Shown piece by piece: positions 54,144-63,652 of a DNA stretch of 64,000 bases. Numbering within the stretch: position 1 is the stretch's first letter; every line of letters starts with the position of its first letter. The stretch covers positions 372,001 to 436,000 of the forward strand of contig NZ_JAFBDZ010000004.1 of the NCBI RefSeq assembly GCF_016908495.1, written 5' to 3'. A model generated the notes under the pieces. It was not told the origin of the DNA. It was given only the letters and a program-made list of their open reading frames with translations, and did not search any database. A program made the translations under genes and the position numbers. This DNA is from Rossellomorea pakistanensis (lineage in GTDB: Bacteria > Bacillota > Bacilli > Bacillales > Bacillaceae_B).

Positions 54144-55331
54144 TTATAGGAGTTGTACAAATACACCCGCTAAAATAACCGATACGATTGTAACTGATAT
54201 AAATCCACCAACAAGCATCGGAGGCAGCATATGGCTTAATAATGCTTCCTTTTCTTTTTCATCTTTTGTTAATGAATTGACGACTTCATTAGTAATAATA
54301 TAATCCGCTGGAAAACCATATAACGCTGTTAGAGATACTGCGAACGCCATTTCTTTACTGACTTTTAATACTCTCCCTACAATGAACGAAAAGATATACA
54401 TACCGATAACGGCTAAGATGATGCAAACAACGAGTGGATAAAGGATGTCCATCATCATATTCGGTGTTGCATTTTTTAATCCATCAAAAATGAAGAGCAT
54501 AAGGAGCATGATAGCTAATCCAAAACCATTTGCTTTTTGAAGAGGATGTTTTTCCAAGAAACCAATACTTTTTGCAATCACTCCAAATAGTAAGCATAGT
54601 ACAAAGGCGTTAATGGAGACTACTGGAGCTAATATAGTTGATACAAGGTATGCGAAAAAAGCGACAACCGCAATTCGGAAAAATGTAAAGTACTCAGTAT
54701 TATATTTTCCAGGAAGGTTTTTAAACAGCTTAAGCTCTGTCATGCCTTCTGCAGCGGATGAATGTGAATCATCCTTCTTTTCCAATTGGCCATTACGATA
54801 TTGATCTAGAAGCTTCTTCCCTTCCTTTTTCAAGAAAATAGATGTTAAAGGATATCCAGCAAAGCCTTGCATCACATAAATAACAATGGCAAAAACAGAT
54901 AAACTCGTTAATCCTGCATTGGCAGCACCTTCTGACATAATTAATGCAGATACCATACCGCCCACTAAAGGAGGAATCGCTACAAGGATTGTCTCTAAAT
55001 CAAAAATTAGGGTACCAATTCCGAATAATACAGCTACAATTCCAAGGATACCTGAAAGAGAGATGACAATGGTTTTCCATTGTCTTATCAATTCTTTAAC
55101 CGAAAGTAATGTTCCCATGTTGACAATGATCAGGTACATCACCATCGTTGCGACAACCGGCGGAACACCTGCTATTGAAACAATATCTTGTGGGAAGAAT
55201 GTCCAATATCCAATTAAAAATAGGATCGCACAAATAAAAACGGAAGGTACCCATGCCTTTGTTCGGACGGCTACAAAATCCCCGATAAATAAAATAAGAA
55301 GTACAATAACTAGAGCTAACATTTGAGACAT
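54144..55331 (-). CDS. GltS-like (ESS-type) membrane carrier
   Basis: A 395-residue protein with about ten to eleven helices in two inverted halves. GGMVSALIMSEGAANAGLTSLSVFA and AVSLTALYGFPADYIITNEVV occupy the re-entrant-loop positions typical of Na+/glutamate-type symporters. It is followed by two M20 hydrolases, so it probably imports the acylated or carbamoylated amino acid they cut. The 113-base gap to the next gene contains a C9 run and a G/C-rich hairpin (54112-54128) that may reduce downstream expression. AGAGAGGG precedes the ATG. Confidence 0.75.
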   Translation of the reverse strand: MSQMLALVIVLLILFIGDFVAVRTKAWVPSVFICAILFLIGYWTFFPQDIVSIAGVPPVVATMVMYLIIVNMGTLLSVKELIRQWKTIVISLSGILGIVAVLFGIGTLIFDLETILVAIPPLVGGMVSALIMSEGAANAGLTSLSVFAIVIYVMQGFAGYPLTSIFLKKEGKKLLDQYRNGQLEKKDDSHSSAAEGMTELKLFKNLPGKYNTEYFTFFRIAVVAFFAYLVSTILAPVVSINAFVLCLLFGVIAKSIGFLEKHPLQKANGFGLAIMLLMLFIFDGLKNATPNMMMDILYPLVVCIILAVIGMYIFSFIVGRVLKVSKEMAFAVSLTALYGFPADYIITNEVVNSLTKDEKEKEALLSHMLPPMLVGGFISVTIVSVILAGVFVQLL

Positions 55332-55560
55332 TTGAGTGCCCTCTCTTTCATTTTAATATTATTTCGATATAATACCACCTTATTTTTCGAATTGAAAGTA
55401 TTTTTTAATAATTTTGTAAACACACATTATTCCAATTACTTTTCACTTAACTTCGGAATGTATGCTAGTAATAAACACAGGTGGGACAATTTACCGATGT
55501 AACCAGTAGCTGATTATTAATTTAAAGTTACGTTGTTGGAACGTGAAAATTTTAGTGTTT

Positions 55561-55600
55561 CTAAAAAAAAGCCCTGCAGAGATTTCTCTCTGCAGGGCTC
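55561..55600 (-). terminator. Terminator after the YhgE-like gene
   Basis: AGCCCTGCAGAGA (55570-55582) and TCTCTGCAGGGCT (55587-55599) form a 13-bp stem; on the minus strand TTTTTTTTAG follows. It is 14 bases after the stop at 55614. Confidence 0.92.
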
Positions 55601-55613
55601 CATTTCCTCTTTC

Positions 55614-57785
55614 CTAATGAAACAACCCAGACTCTTTCGATTTCTTCATCAAGGCTTTTGTCTTCTTACTTAACGGACCTTTCAGGAAGGTTCCGATCAA
55701 CAATGCAATGAGACCAAAAATCATGAGAAACATGAGATCTCTATAAACTCTCTCCCAAACAATCCCTCCAACTGCTTCTCTCATTAAATCAATCGCATAA
55801 GAGAATGGTAAGAACGGGTGAATGCTTTGGAAAAATTCGGGGAGTAATGCAACAGGATAAGTTCCTCCTGCACCAGCAATTTGTAGCACAAGTAGCACAA
55901 TTGCCATTGCCTTTCCAACGTCCCCAAATACCGAAACTAATGTATAAACCACCAGGATGAATACCAAACTGCTCACCAATCCAAACAAGATAAACCACAC
56001 TGGTTCTGCGATATCAACCCCCATTATGAAGATATCTCCTACTGTCACTACCAATGTTTGAACAAACCCGATGCTAATAAAAGTGAAAAGCTTCCCAAAG
56101 TAAATTTGCTTTTCTGTAAAACCTTCTGAACGATGAATACCTGTAGCCAGCAAGGAAATTAACAATAGTCCACCAACCCATATCGCCAGTACGGTATAAA
56201 AAGGAGTCATGCCTGTTCCATAGTTTGCAATTGGAAATAAGCTGTTCTTATTGAGTTTTACAGGCTCCTCAAAGAATCCCTTCTCGGCTTCTGGATCATT
56301 TTGCAGCAACTCAATGATTTCATTAATGTCGGTTTCCCCTTGGATTTCTCGAATCCGGTCGGCCAATTGATTAATTTTATCGTTGACGTATGGAAATTCA
56401 GCTAATATATGCTTGAGCGTTTCTTCCCCTTCTCCCAAGTTACCCTCTGTATTTGAAAGGATTTTTTCCACTTCTGGGAGAGTAGACTGGATTTCAATCA
56501 AAATTCCTCTAGCGTCACCCAACGTTTTCTTGGCATTCGCCACTTCTTGTCTGACAGTAGGCTCTATGTTTTCATTATATTCTTTGACAAATGCATCAAT
56601 TTCATTGGCCGTTTTTGCTGATCTTTCTTGAAGTTGAGCGATCAAACCATCTACTTCCTGTTGTTTGTCAGAAAGGAACGTATTGATCCTTTGACCCCCT
56701 TGTTGGATTGACTGCAATTCTTTCTTCAATACGGCTAATTGTTCAAGAGCCTGATCGATTTGCTCCTGATTCTGATTTGTACCTTGTTCATTGTTATTTT
56801 GCTCCTGAAGCTGCTTAAGTGCAGCCTCTACTGCCTCTATGTTCTTCATTGAACTGGCTATTTGCTCATTAATCTGTTCACTAATTTGCTGTCCCTGGTT
56901 CAAATTGATATTAGATGTTTGCACATTGCTGATAAATTCGTTTACTTTCGTTGCCATACTCTGTACTTCCTCTAAATCCTTTTGTACTTGAGGTGCAATT
57001 TGATTTAGTCGATTCTCAGCCTTTTTCAAAAACGTTGTGGTTTCATCTATTGTCTGCAATCCCTCACCTGTTACACGCTTGGCATCAGGAACAAGTGCTT
57101 GTGCGTCATCAATGATGTTTTGGGCATTTTGCGCGTCTGCCAAGGACTCATTTAATAAGGTCTGAATTTCAGGTAGCTTATCTTCCATTTGAAACACATA
57201 CTCTTCGAACTTCTTAATATCAGGAAGATCCTTTTCAATCTCTAATCCTAATTCATTAAATTTATCAAAAATTGTACCGTTCACCGTTGAGATAAAGTTG
57301 CTTGTAATTTTGTCGACGATCCCGCCTGCACCCGATTCTGTGATTTTAGGTGCAATGGCATTGATTTTTTCATTCACATAATACTCAACCTTCGCCTTCT
57401 CCGGGCGATCCTTCATGACGGTCCCTAACTTCTTGGAGAAATTCTCAGGAATCACGATGACAGCAAAATAGTCTCCGTATTCAACCTTATCCATCGCTTC
57501 TTTACGATCAACAAACTGCCAATCCATGTCATCGTTCTTCTTTAGTTCTTTGACAATCTCATCACCTATATGGATTTCCTTATCACGTACAGTGGCCCCG
57601 GTATCTTCATTCACAATTCCCACCGGAAGCTGATCTGTTTGACTATAAGGATCCCAGGACGCTTCAATATTAAACCAAGCATACAAAGAAGGTAATAACG
57701 TCAAGCCCCCAATCAATATTGCTGCAACCCAATTCGTAAAAATGTTCTTAATATCTTTTGTAAAAATGCTCCACATATTGTTCAT
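55614..57785 (-). CDS. yhgE: YhgE/Pip family membrane protein (ABC-2 like)
   Basis: A 723-residue protein with one membrane helix near residue 15-35 (LIGGLTLLPSLYAWFNI), a large extracytoplasmic domain of about 480 residues rich in coiled coil (residues 210-460, many Gln/Glu/Asn), and five to six C-terminal helices (about 525-715). This is the YhgE/Pip layout, related to ABC-2 permeases and to type VII secretion accessory proteins and phage-infection proteins. No ATPase gene is nearby. The N-terminal VGIVNEDTGA motif is typical. An ATG three codons downstream is an alternative start. Confidence 0.9.
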   Translation of the reverse strand: MNNMWSIFTKDIKNIFTNWVAAILIGGLTLLPSLYAWFNIEASWDPYSQTDQLPVGIVNEDTGATVRDKEIHIGDEIVKELKKNDDMDWQFVDRKEAMDKVEYGDYFAVIVIPENFSKKLGTVMKDRPEKAKVEYYVNEKINAIAPKITESGAGGIVDKITSNFISTVNGTIFDKFNELGLEIEKDLPDIKKFEEYVFQMEDKLPEIQTLLNESLADAQNAQNIIDDAQALVPDAKRVTGEGLQTIDETTTFLKKAENRLNQIAPQVQKDLEEVQSMATKVNEFISNVQTSNINLNQGQQISEQINEQIASSMKNIEAVEAALKQLQEQNNNEQGTNQNQEQIDQALEQLAVLKKELQSIQQGGQRINTFLSDKQQEVDGLIAQLQERSAKTANEIDAFVKEYNENIEPTVRQEVANAKKTLGDARGILIEIQSTLPEVEKILSNTEGNLGEGEETLKHILAEFPYVNDKINQLADRIREIQGETDINEIIELLQNDPEAEKGFFEEPVKLNKNSLFPIANYGTGMTPFYTVLAIWVGGLLLISLLATGIHRSEGFTEKQIYFGKLFTFISIGFVQTLVVTVGDIFIMGVDIAEPVWFILFGLVSSLVFILVVYTLVSVFGDVGKAMAIVLLVLQIAGAGGTYPVALLPEFFQSIHPFLPFSYAIDLMREAVGGIVWERVYRDLMFLMIFGLIALLIGTFLKGPLSKKTKALMKKSKESGLFH

Positions 57786-57945
57786 CCCGTTCTTTTTGTT
57801 TTGTTGTTAGATTTTGGATCTTTCTTCATTTTATTCAAGATTTAAGTATAACATTGTAGAACAGGATTTTTAAATTTTACTTACTTCGTATTTCATTTAG
57901 ACTGTTTTTTGTAATCATTGTTGTTATTTGAAAAGGAGTTAAAAG

Positions 57946-58702
57946 TTAACTCATATCCATTCCACCGTTCACAGGGATATAAGCACCATTTATATGGGGA
58001 TTCCATTCAGCTACTATCCCTAAAATTGCACCAGCAATATCCTCAGGTTTAGCCAAGCGTTGTAATGGTGTTAAGCTTCTAAGCATTTCATGGGCTTCTG
58101 GTGGTTGATTTTTCGTTGCATCTGTTAAAACTAAACCGGGAGAAATAACATTCGTTGCAATATTTTTAGGTCCTAATTCCTGCGCCAAATACTTCGCAAA
58201 TGAAGCAACAGCTGCTTTCGCTGTCCCATGTGCAATAAATCCTTGTGATGGAGTACGAGATAATCCACTGGAAATCAATACAATTTTCCCTTCACCTTGC
58301 TTTTCCATATGCGGGACAACCTCCTGGCATAGATGGAAAGCGGCACCCATTTCATTGTTTAACTTGTTAGAAAACTCTTCCCAATTCATTTCCATAAATG
58401 ACTTCATAGCAAAATGAATATTGGCGTTGTTTATTAAAATATCAATCTTTCCAAACTCGCTAACAGACTGATCCACTAACTTTTTAACATCTTCCGTCTT
58501 CCTTACATCAGCTTGTACAATTTTCCCCCTTCGTCCTAATGCTTCTACCTCAGCAAAGAACGTTCAAAGCATCTTCTTTAGAACTATAATAATTGATGAC
58601 AATATCAGCTCCCGCTTTGGCAAATAAAATAGCGGTAGCTGCACCAATCCCTCTACTTCCACCTGTTACAACTGCGACCTTATTATGTAATGGCTGCATC
58701 AT
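57946..58702 (-). pseudogene. SDR-family oxidoreductase, single-base frameshift
   Basis: The 3' frame (from 58476) gives NNANIHFAMKS, LISSGLSRTPSQGFIAHGTAKAAV with Ser-Tyr(His)-Lys region, and NVISPGLVLTD, so it is a short-chain dehydrogenase. The N-terminus is in another frame upstream: MQPLHNKVAVVTGGSRGIGA, the NAD(P) motif, then INYYSSKEDALNV. An extra T in CTTTGC (AAA at 58555-58557 on the plus strand) shifts the frame and creates TGA. Corrected, the protein is about 251 residues. The usual YxxxK Tyr is replaced by His (HGTAK), itself odd. The start with GGGGG is at 58702 or 58699. Confidence 0.85.
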
Positions 58703-58777
58703 TCGACCCCCACTCTTTTGTAATCAATATACAATAATCATCTCCTATTTTTCATACATTCTGTTTATAGGGCAAAT

Positions 58778-58813
58778 AAAAAAAGAATGTGCAATAGGTG
58801 ACATTACACACTC
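58778..58813 (-). terminator. Terminator after the KinB-like kinase gene
   Basis: GAATGTGCAATA and ATTACACACTC make an imperfect stem; on the minus strand TTTTTTT follows. It lies between the kinase stop at 58856 and the SDR start. Confidence 0.7.
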
Positions 58814-58855
58814 TTATGATTGTCTAATTTATCATTTCGTTTCATTCATGCTTGA

Positions 58856-60586
58856 TCATGATGCCTCTTTAAGAATAATCGTAAGCACTGTCCCCCATTT
58901 CTCTTTACTCTTGATCTTCATTTCCCCGTTGTTATCGCTAATAAGTTTAAAGCATATGGTGAGCCCTATCCCGGTACCTTTTTCTTTGCTTGTATAGAAA
59001 GGCTCTCCGATTCGAGAAAGACGTTTTTTCGATATCCCTTCTCCATTATCGATCACGCGGATACGGATGTTCTCTTCATGATAGTGATCTAGTATAATCT
59101 TCACTTTACCCTCTTTAGGGATCGCTTCTAAACTGTTTTTTATCACATTGATGATCACTTGCTTAAGGTGGGCTTTCTCCATTAAAACATGGGTAGAAGT
59201 TTTCAATCGATTCACTAAGACAATTTCTTTATTCTGTTCCATGGCCATAGCTTCAAATAGAAGATTTATATTTTTCATTTCTTCAGCAAGATTCACACGA
59301 GTATGCAATTGTGCCTTATGTTCCTTCGCTTCAGGTTTTGCTAAAATCAATAATTCTTTTAGTACTTGATTGATTCGATCAATTTCTTCTAATACTAGAT
59401 TTTCAAATTCGGATTGGGAGCTTCTCTCTTTTAGAAGCTGAATAAATCCTCTTATAGTCGTCAAAGGATTACGGATCTCATGGGCAACACTTGCTGCCAT
59501 TTCGCCAATTACTTTTAATTTCTCGGAAGACAGTAATAATTGCTCATTTTGTTTTTGTTCTGTCACATCAAGACCAAAGAAAAGGGTATAGGCTTCTCCT
59601 GGGTATTCAGGTAATTCTTTGTAACCCCATTGAACAAAGTGAACCTCACCTTTTGAATCTATGAACTTCTGAATTCCTTCATAGTCAGATTCGATCATTT
59701 GTGTTTGAGATAATAATTCAGTAAACTCCTGACCAAGTAACTCCTCTCTATTGGCGGATAATAAGTCACAAAACGAATCATTCACTTTGACGATATGGTT
59801 TAGGCTATTTTTCACTAAGAGATAGTTGGGATTAATATTCATAATCGCTTCCAATAACTCACTTTGCCTTGTTAACTGACGATTGATTCTATTAATTTTA
59901 TTCGATTGCATTTGAAAGAATCCTAGAAATAATATGACCGCAACCAATATAGAATTGAAACTAGAAAGATATAAAGGAATAAAGACAAAACCGCTTAGAA
60001 CGCCATTTGTAAAAATTAACACGGCTGCCCCAACCAATTTACAGTAAAAAGATTTATAATAATGCGCTTGCAGCTTCAAAGTAACAGCTAAAAGAAGAAA
60101 GGTATTGATGAATACAAATAAAACACTAACAATAAAAGTAGAATTTAAAACACCATAAACAGGGAGCCAGTGTGATGGTGATAATGGTGTTTCTAAAACC
60201 ATCGTAAACGACATGACCCCGAGCTTGGTAAAATTAATCAAATATACAGTAAGGCTATAAATGACTAAGATAAAAAGTCCTATTCGATTAAAAAAAAGTT
60301 TAAACCCCTTTATTTGAGGATTTTCACGAATAAGATGGTATGGAAAAAAATACATTAAAGGCATAATAAAGATCGGTCCCATTCGAAACAATCGAAACAG
60401 AAAATCAATGGTAGCCAAACTTAATAATTCGTCCGCGTAAAGAATAGCAATATCAATTTGCCAAAAGGATAGCATCAAAAGAAAAAGCGATAAGGCTTTT
60501 GATAAAGGAGTCTTTGAAAAAAACAAAATGGAAATGGCAATGATGAAAGGAATGATCGAAATCGCTAGTAATAAAATAAATTCCAT
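58856..60586 (-). CDS. Membrane histidine kinase, KinB/KinD-like sporulation type
   Basis: A 576-residue kinase. Residues 1-230 contain seven hydrophobic segments, followed by a PAS domain (about 240-355; MNINPNYLLVKNSLNHIVKVND and LDVTEQK) and the kinase core: EKLKVIGEMAASVAHEIRNPLTTIRGFIQLL (phospho-His), NVIKNSLEAI, DNGEGIS, and GTGIGLTICFKLI. The core matches phosphorelay sporulation kinases that feed Spo0F. There is no response regulator next to it. The ATG is one base after the stop of a beta-ketoacyl synthase gene whose end supplies the AGGAGG site, so the two are tightly linked. Confidence 0.9.
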   Translation of the reverse strand: MEFILLLAISIIPFIIAISILFFSKTPLSKALSLFLLMLSFWQIDIAILYADELLSLATIDFLFRLFRMGPIFIMPLMYFFPYHLIRENPQIKGFKLFFNRIGLFILVIYSLTVYLINFTKLGVMSFTMVLETPLSPSHWLPVYGVLNSTFIVSVLFVFINTFLLLAVTLKLQAHYYKSFYCKLVGAAVLIFTNGVLSGFVFIPLYLSSFNSILVAVILFLGFFQMQSNKINRINRQLTRQSELLEAIMNINPNYLLVKNSLNHIVKVNDSFCDLLSANREELLGQEFTELLSQTQMIESDYEGIQKFIDSKGEVHFVQWGYKELPEYPGEAYTLFFGLDVTEQKQNEQLLLSSEKLKVIGEMAASVAHEIRNPLTTIRGFIQLLKERSSQSEFENLVLEEIDRINQVLKELLILAKPEAKEHKAQLHTRVNLAEEMKNINLLFEAMAMEQNKEIVLVNRLKTSTHVLMEKAHLKQVIINVIKNSLEAIPKEGKVKIILDHYHEENIRIRVIDNGEGISKKRLSRIGEPFYTSKEKGTGIGLTICFKLISDNNGEMKIKSKEKWGTVLTIILKEAS

Positions 60587-60587
60587 T

Positions 60588-61760
60588 TTACTTCCCTCCT
60601 TTTGAGATCAATGTACAGCTATTACTCCCTCCATAACCCTGAGATGTAATTAGCACGCTTTGAACTTCTTTTCGTAATAGTGATTCTGTAATTGGTAATC
60701 CTGGATAATTCGTTTTTTTAGAATTTATAGTAGGGGGAATAAAATGGTTCTCCATGCTAACCAAACTAGAAATGACTTGAAACATTCCTGATGCCCCCAT
60801 TGAATGGCCTACCATCCCTTTTATAGAAGTAATCGGAACCTTATACTTATTAAATCGTTTTTCATAGATATAGGCTTCGATATCATCATTTTTCTTAATC
60901 CCAAGCCCTTGACTGTTGATATACGTAGGGATTTCAGACCCGATACATTCATCCACGGCTTTTAATAAGGAACCACCTGACGGATCTGTTTGATAGGGAG
61001 AAAGTGCGTCTTGGGTCATTGATGTTTTCCTAACCACTCCTAAAACCTTTGCTCCCCTTTGCGAAGCAATGTCTTGACGTTCAACGATCAAAACACCGGC
61101 TCCTTCTGACATCGTAAATCCTTCACCACCGGAAAAAGGCCCATAGGGTACTTCCCCATCTTTTAAAACCTGTAAAACTTTTAATGGTAAAAACCCTTTC
61201 ATTAATGTTTCACAAACAGTCGCATCGGTTCCCCCAACTATACAAATGTCCACCTGGTTTGACTTTAGAAGAATGTCCGCCAATTGTAAAGCATCCAATC
61301 CTGATGTACAGCTATTTGCCAAGGTAAAAGACATCCCGTTCAATTGGAATGCTGCACAAACACTGGAAGACAAAGAGTAGGCATTCATATTACCAATTGT
61401 AAAGGGAGATGCTCGCCTATGCTTGTCTAGCTTTCTTGTATGGTCGATGACTTCCGAAGTGACACCTCCAGAAGAACCAATAACTACAGCTACACGGTAG
61501 TCTTCTAATTTTACCATAGCCATTTGAATAGCATCTTGGCAGGCATGCAGCAAGAATTGTACCGCTTTTGGATACCTTTTGCCGTTTGGTAACGACGTAA
61601 CCCTGATATCCTCCTCCTTCACTCTTCCTACATACAAGGTTTTGTCATGGAAAGTTTCTTCTTGTAAAACATCCTCTCCTATTTTAAGAATCTCGGTAAA
61701 TCGTTCTATGGTTGAAAATTTTGGTCCTATAATTCCACTGCCTGTGATAACTGTTTCCAT
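60588..61760 (-). CDS. Beta-ketoacyl synthase-fold protein lacking one catalytic His
   Basis: A 390-residue thiolase-fold protein. The nucleophile is present in LANSCTSGLDALQ (Cys151) and the Lys/His of the C-terminal half in IKGMVGHSMGASG (His319). The other catalytic His, normally in NAHGT, is Gln284 (YINSQGLGIKKND). FabF-type enzymes use both His for decarboxylation, so this one is probably altered in condensation and may act as an acyltransferase or have lost activity. No acyl carrier or other fatty-acid gene is near. Downstream, one base away, is the KinB-like kinase. Confidence 0.82.
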   Translation of the reverse strand: METVITGSGIIGPKFSTIERFTEILKIGEDVLQEETFHDKTLYVGRVKEEDIRVTSLPNGKRYPKAVQFLLHACQDAIQMAMVKLEDYRVAVVIGSSGGVTSEVIDHTRKLDKHRRASPFTIGNMNAYSLSSSVCAAFQLNGMSFTLANSCTSGLDALQLADILLKSNQVDICIVGGTDATVCETLMKGFLPLKVLQVLKDGEVPYGPFSGGEGFTMSEGAGVLIVERQDIASQRGAKVLGVVRKTSMTQDALSPYQTDPSGGSLLKAVDECIGSEIPTYINSQGLGIKKNDDIEAYIYEKRFNKYKVPITSIKGMVGHSMGASGMFQVISSLVSMENHFIPPTINSKKTNYPGLPITESLLRKEVQSVLITSQGYGGSNSCTLISKGGK

Positions 61761-61944
61761 AAACCAAATCCCCTAACTATTGGTGTAAAAACATTCTTCT
61801 GATTCTGGTCTGATTCTATTTTACTATAAAAAAAGCGAAGCAATTTGCCTAACATGAAATCTTAGACTCATACTTTTAGATAAATAAAAAACTTTCTTGT
61901 TCTAGATGATTGCAAAGGAGATAACGTATAGAAAAATACTGCAT

Positions 61945-61994
61945 TAAAAAAACGCCTTCCTTCTGTCAATTTTACAAAAGATTGGCGTTTTTCT
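61945..61994 (-). terminator. Terminator after the epimerase-like gene
   Basis: AAAAAAACGCC (61945-61955) and GGCGTTTTT (61984-61992) with a 28-base loop that has minor internal pairing. It is downstream of the stop at 62044 on the minus strand and has T-runs on both strands. No gene is seen in the remaining bases up to 61760. Confidence 0.75.
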
Positions 61995-62043
61995 TGTATT
62001 CATCATTTCCCCTTGACTAATTGGGGATAAGGGAATATTCCCA

Positions 62044-63087
62044 TCACAATGATCCCTTTTTTTCTTTTTGAAACCAAGCCTCTAACAGCTTCTGCTCTCT
62101 TTCTCGAGAGACCCCCGCTTTTCGTTCTTTATCTTGTCTCGTTTTTTCCCATTGATATACATCATAAATGGTCTCTTCAATAGGTTGAAATGTAAGACCT
62201 CCGTTAACAGCTTTTTCTATACTAATAGAAAAACTACCTTTCCATGGTTCGATTTCTCCCTCTAACGGGAAGTGTTCAGGAACCCAAAGAGGCATCTCTG
62301 TCCATGGCTGAACTTTTTGCTCCTGAAAAAATTCTTCTTCTCCCCATACAAATTCGACATCGCTGGATGTGACCGCTTTACAGGTGTTTAATAGCTCTTC
62401 CATAGTCAATGCATCACTCGGGCCTGTTACATTGAAGGATCCACCTTGTCTGTTTTCAGCCATATTGAACACCCATATGGCGATATCTTTTACGTTAATC
62501 AATTGAACAGGGCGATTTGGACGTCCCGGCACTAATACTTTTCCGCCTTGTGCAACACGCTGAACCCAATACGGAAGCCGATCCGTATAGTCAAACGGTC
62601 CAACTAGCTGCCCCGCTCTTACATGCAAAACACGTCCTGGCCACTGCTTCTCCGCTTCTGCTTCACATAATACCTTCAAAGCTCCATAATACTCGTAAGG
62701 AGAAACCATCCCTTCCTCAACGTCTTTCAATTTATTCGGTGGCATGGATTGTAAAGGGTAGTCCTCGGTAATATTGAGTGGAACCCAATCTTTATAAACA
62801 GAGATGCTTGAGATGAATGTATAATGCTCAATGTTATCCCCGAGTACTGCAGCAATTTTTTTGATTTGATGGGGAGCAAATCCACATGTATCCATGACAA
62901 CGTCCCATTTTCTATTTTCTAGTTGTGAAACATCACTGTCTCTATTGCCGATAAGCTGCTCCACTTCAGGAAACGCCTCTTTATTATTACCGCGATTAAA
63001 CAAAGTGACTTCATGCCCTCTTTTCAAGGATTCTTCTACCAAAGCTTTCCCTAAAAAACGAGTACCTCCTAATATAAGAACATTCAT
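62044..63087 (-). CDS. NAD-dependent epimerase/dehydratase (extended SDR)
   Basis: A 347-residue protein. The Rossmann motif LILGGTRFLGKALVEESLKRGHEVTLFNRG is at the N-terminus (GGTRFLG variant of the atypical extended SDR group), DTCGFAPHQIKK and YTFISSISVYKDW follow, with the Tyr of YEYYGALKVLCE as catalytic YxxxK. Similar proteins are annotated as isoflavone-reductase- or UDP-sugar-like epimerases, but the substrate is unknown. ATG 63087 has GGGGG six bases upstream. The 317 bases upstream to 63404 contain no other gene. Confidence 0.85.
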   Translation of the reverse strand: MNVLILGGTRFLGKALVEESLKRGHEVTLFNRGNNKEAFPEVEQLIGNRDSDVSQLENRKWDVVMDTCGFAPHQIKKIAAVLGDNIEHYTFISSISVYKDWVPLNITEDYPLQSMPPNKLKDVEEGMVSPYEYYGALKVLCEAEAEKQWPGRVLHVRAGQLVGPFDYTDRLPYWVQRVAQGGKVLVPGRPNRPVQLINVKDIAIWVFNMAENRQGGSFNVTGPSDALTMEELLNTCKAVTSSDVEFVWGEEEFFQEQKVQPWTEMPLWVPEHFPLEGEIEPWKGSFSISIEKAVNGGLTFQPIEETIYDVYQWEKTRQDKERKAGVSREREQKLLEAWFQKEKKGSL

Positions 63088-63404
63088 TGTTTTCCCCCAT
63101 TCCATTTAATAGTCTATAAAAATACTTTTAATGTTAAACGGTTTTCCTTTGTAAAAAGTTACGGGGTGTTTGAGAAATTTTTGTTTTTTATTTCTATATC
63201 AGGTATTGGCTGATGGTTCAAAAAGTCTACTTTTACTCTGACAAATGGATTCGTTTCTTCAAGGTAAGGAAAATGGGCACTTTTACTTTTAAAAAGGAGC
63301 TGTCCTAAGCAACTTCTTTTACTATTGAACTCAATATTTCAGTTAAAACAACAATTTTATATTTAAGATTAAAGTAATGATCTCTTGATTATAATTAACT
63401 TTTT

Positions 63405-63629
63405 TCATAGTGATTTTCTCCGGTTCTTACCGTCTCCCTGGTTTTCCTCTTCCACAAGAATCTCTTGTTCCTCATGAAATTCCACTTCCGTCTGTCCAGT
63501 GATTTCGTCAAATGGCGTGTAGTAGGGAGTTACACTTCTTTTCTTTACAAAAATTTTATAAAAACCAACTAGAACCAATATCACTATAACGGTCGGAAAC
63601 CCTATTGCCATTAAACCCATCGGATTCAT
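63405..63629 (-). CDS. DUF3951-family small membrane protein
   Basis: A 74-residue protein with one membrane helix (MGLMAIGFPTVIVILVLVGF) and an acidic cytoplasmic tail containing VTPYYTPFDEITGQTEVEFHEE, then Glu/Asp-rich. This is the DUF3951 pattern. The function is unknown. ATG 63629 has AAAGGGG eight bases upstream; the frame extends to 63656. The gene follows the end of a sigma-factor gene by 23 bases. Confidence 0.85.
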   Translation of the reverse strand: MNPMGLMAIGFPTVIVILVLVGFYKIFVKKRSVTPYYTPFDEITGQTEVEFHEEQEILVEEENQGDGKNRRKSL

Positions 63630-63652
63630 CTTTTTTACCCCTTTTTTAGTTC

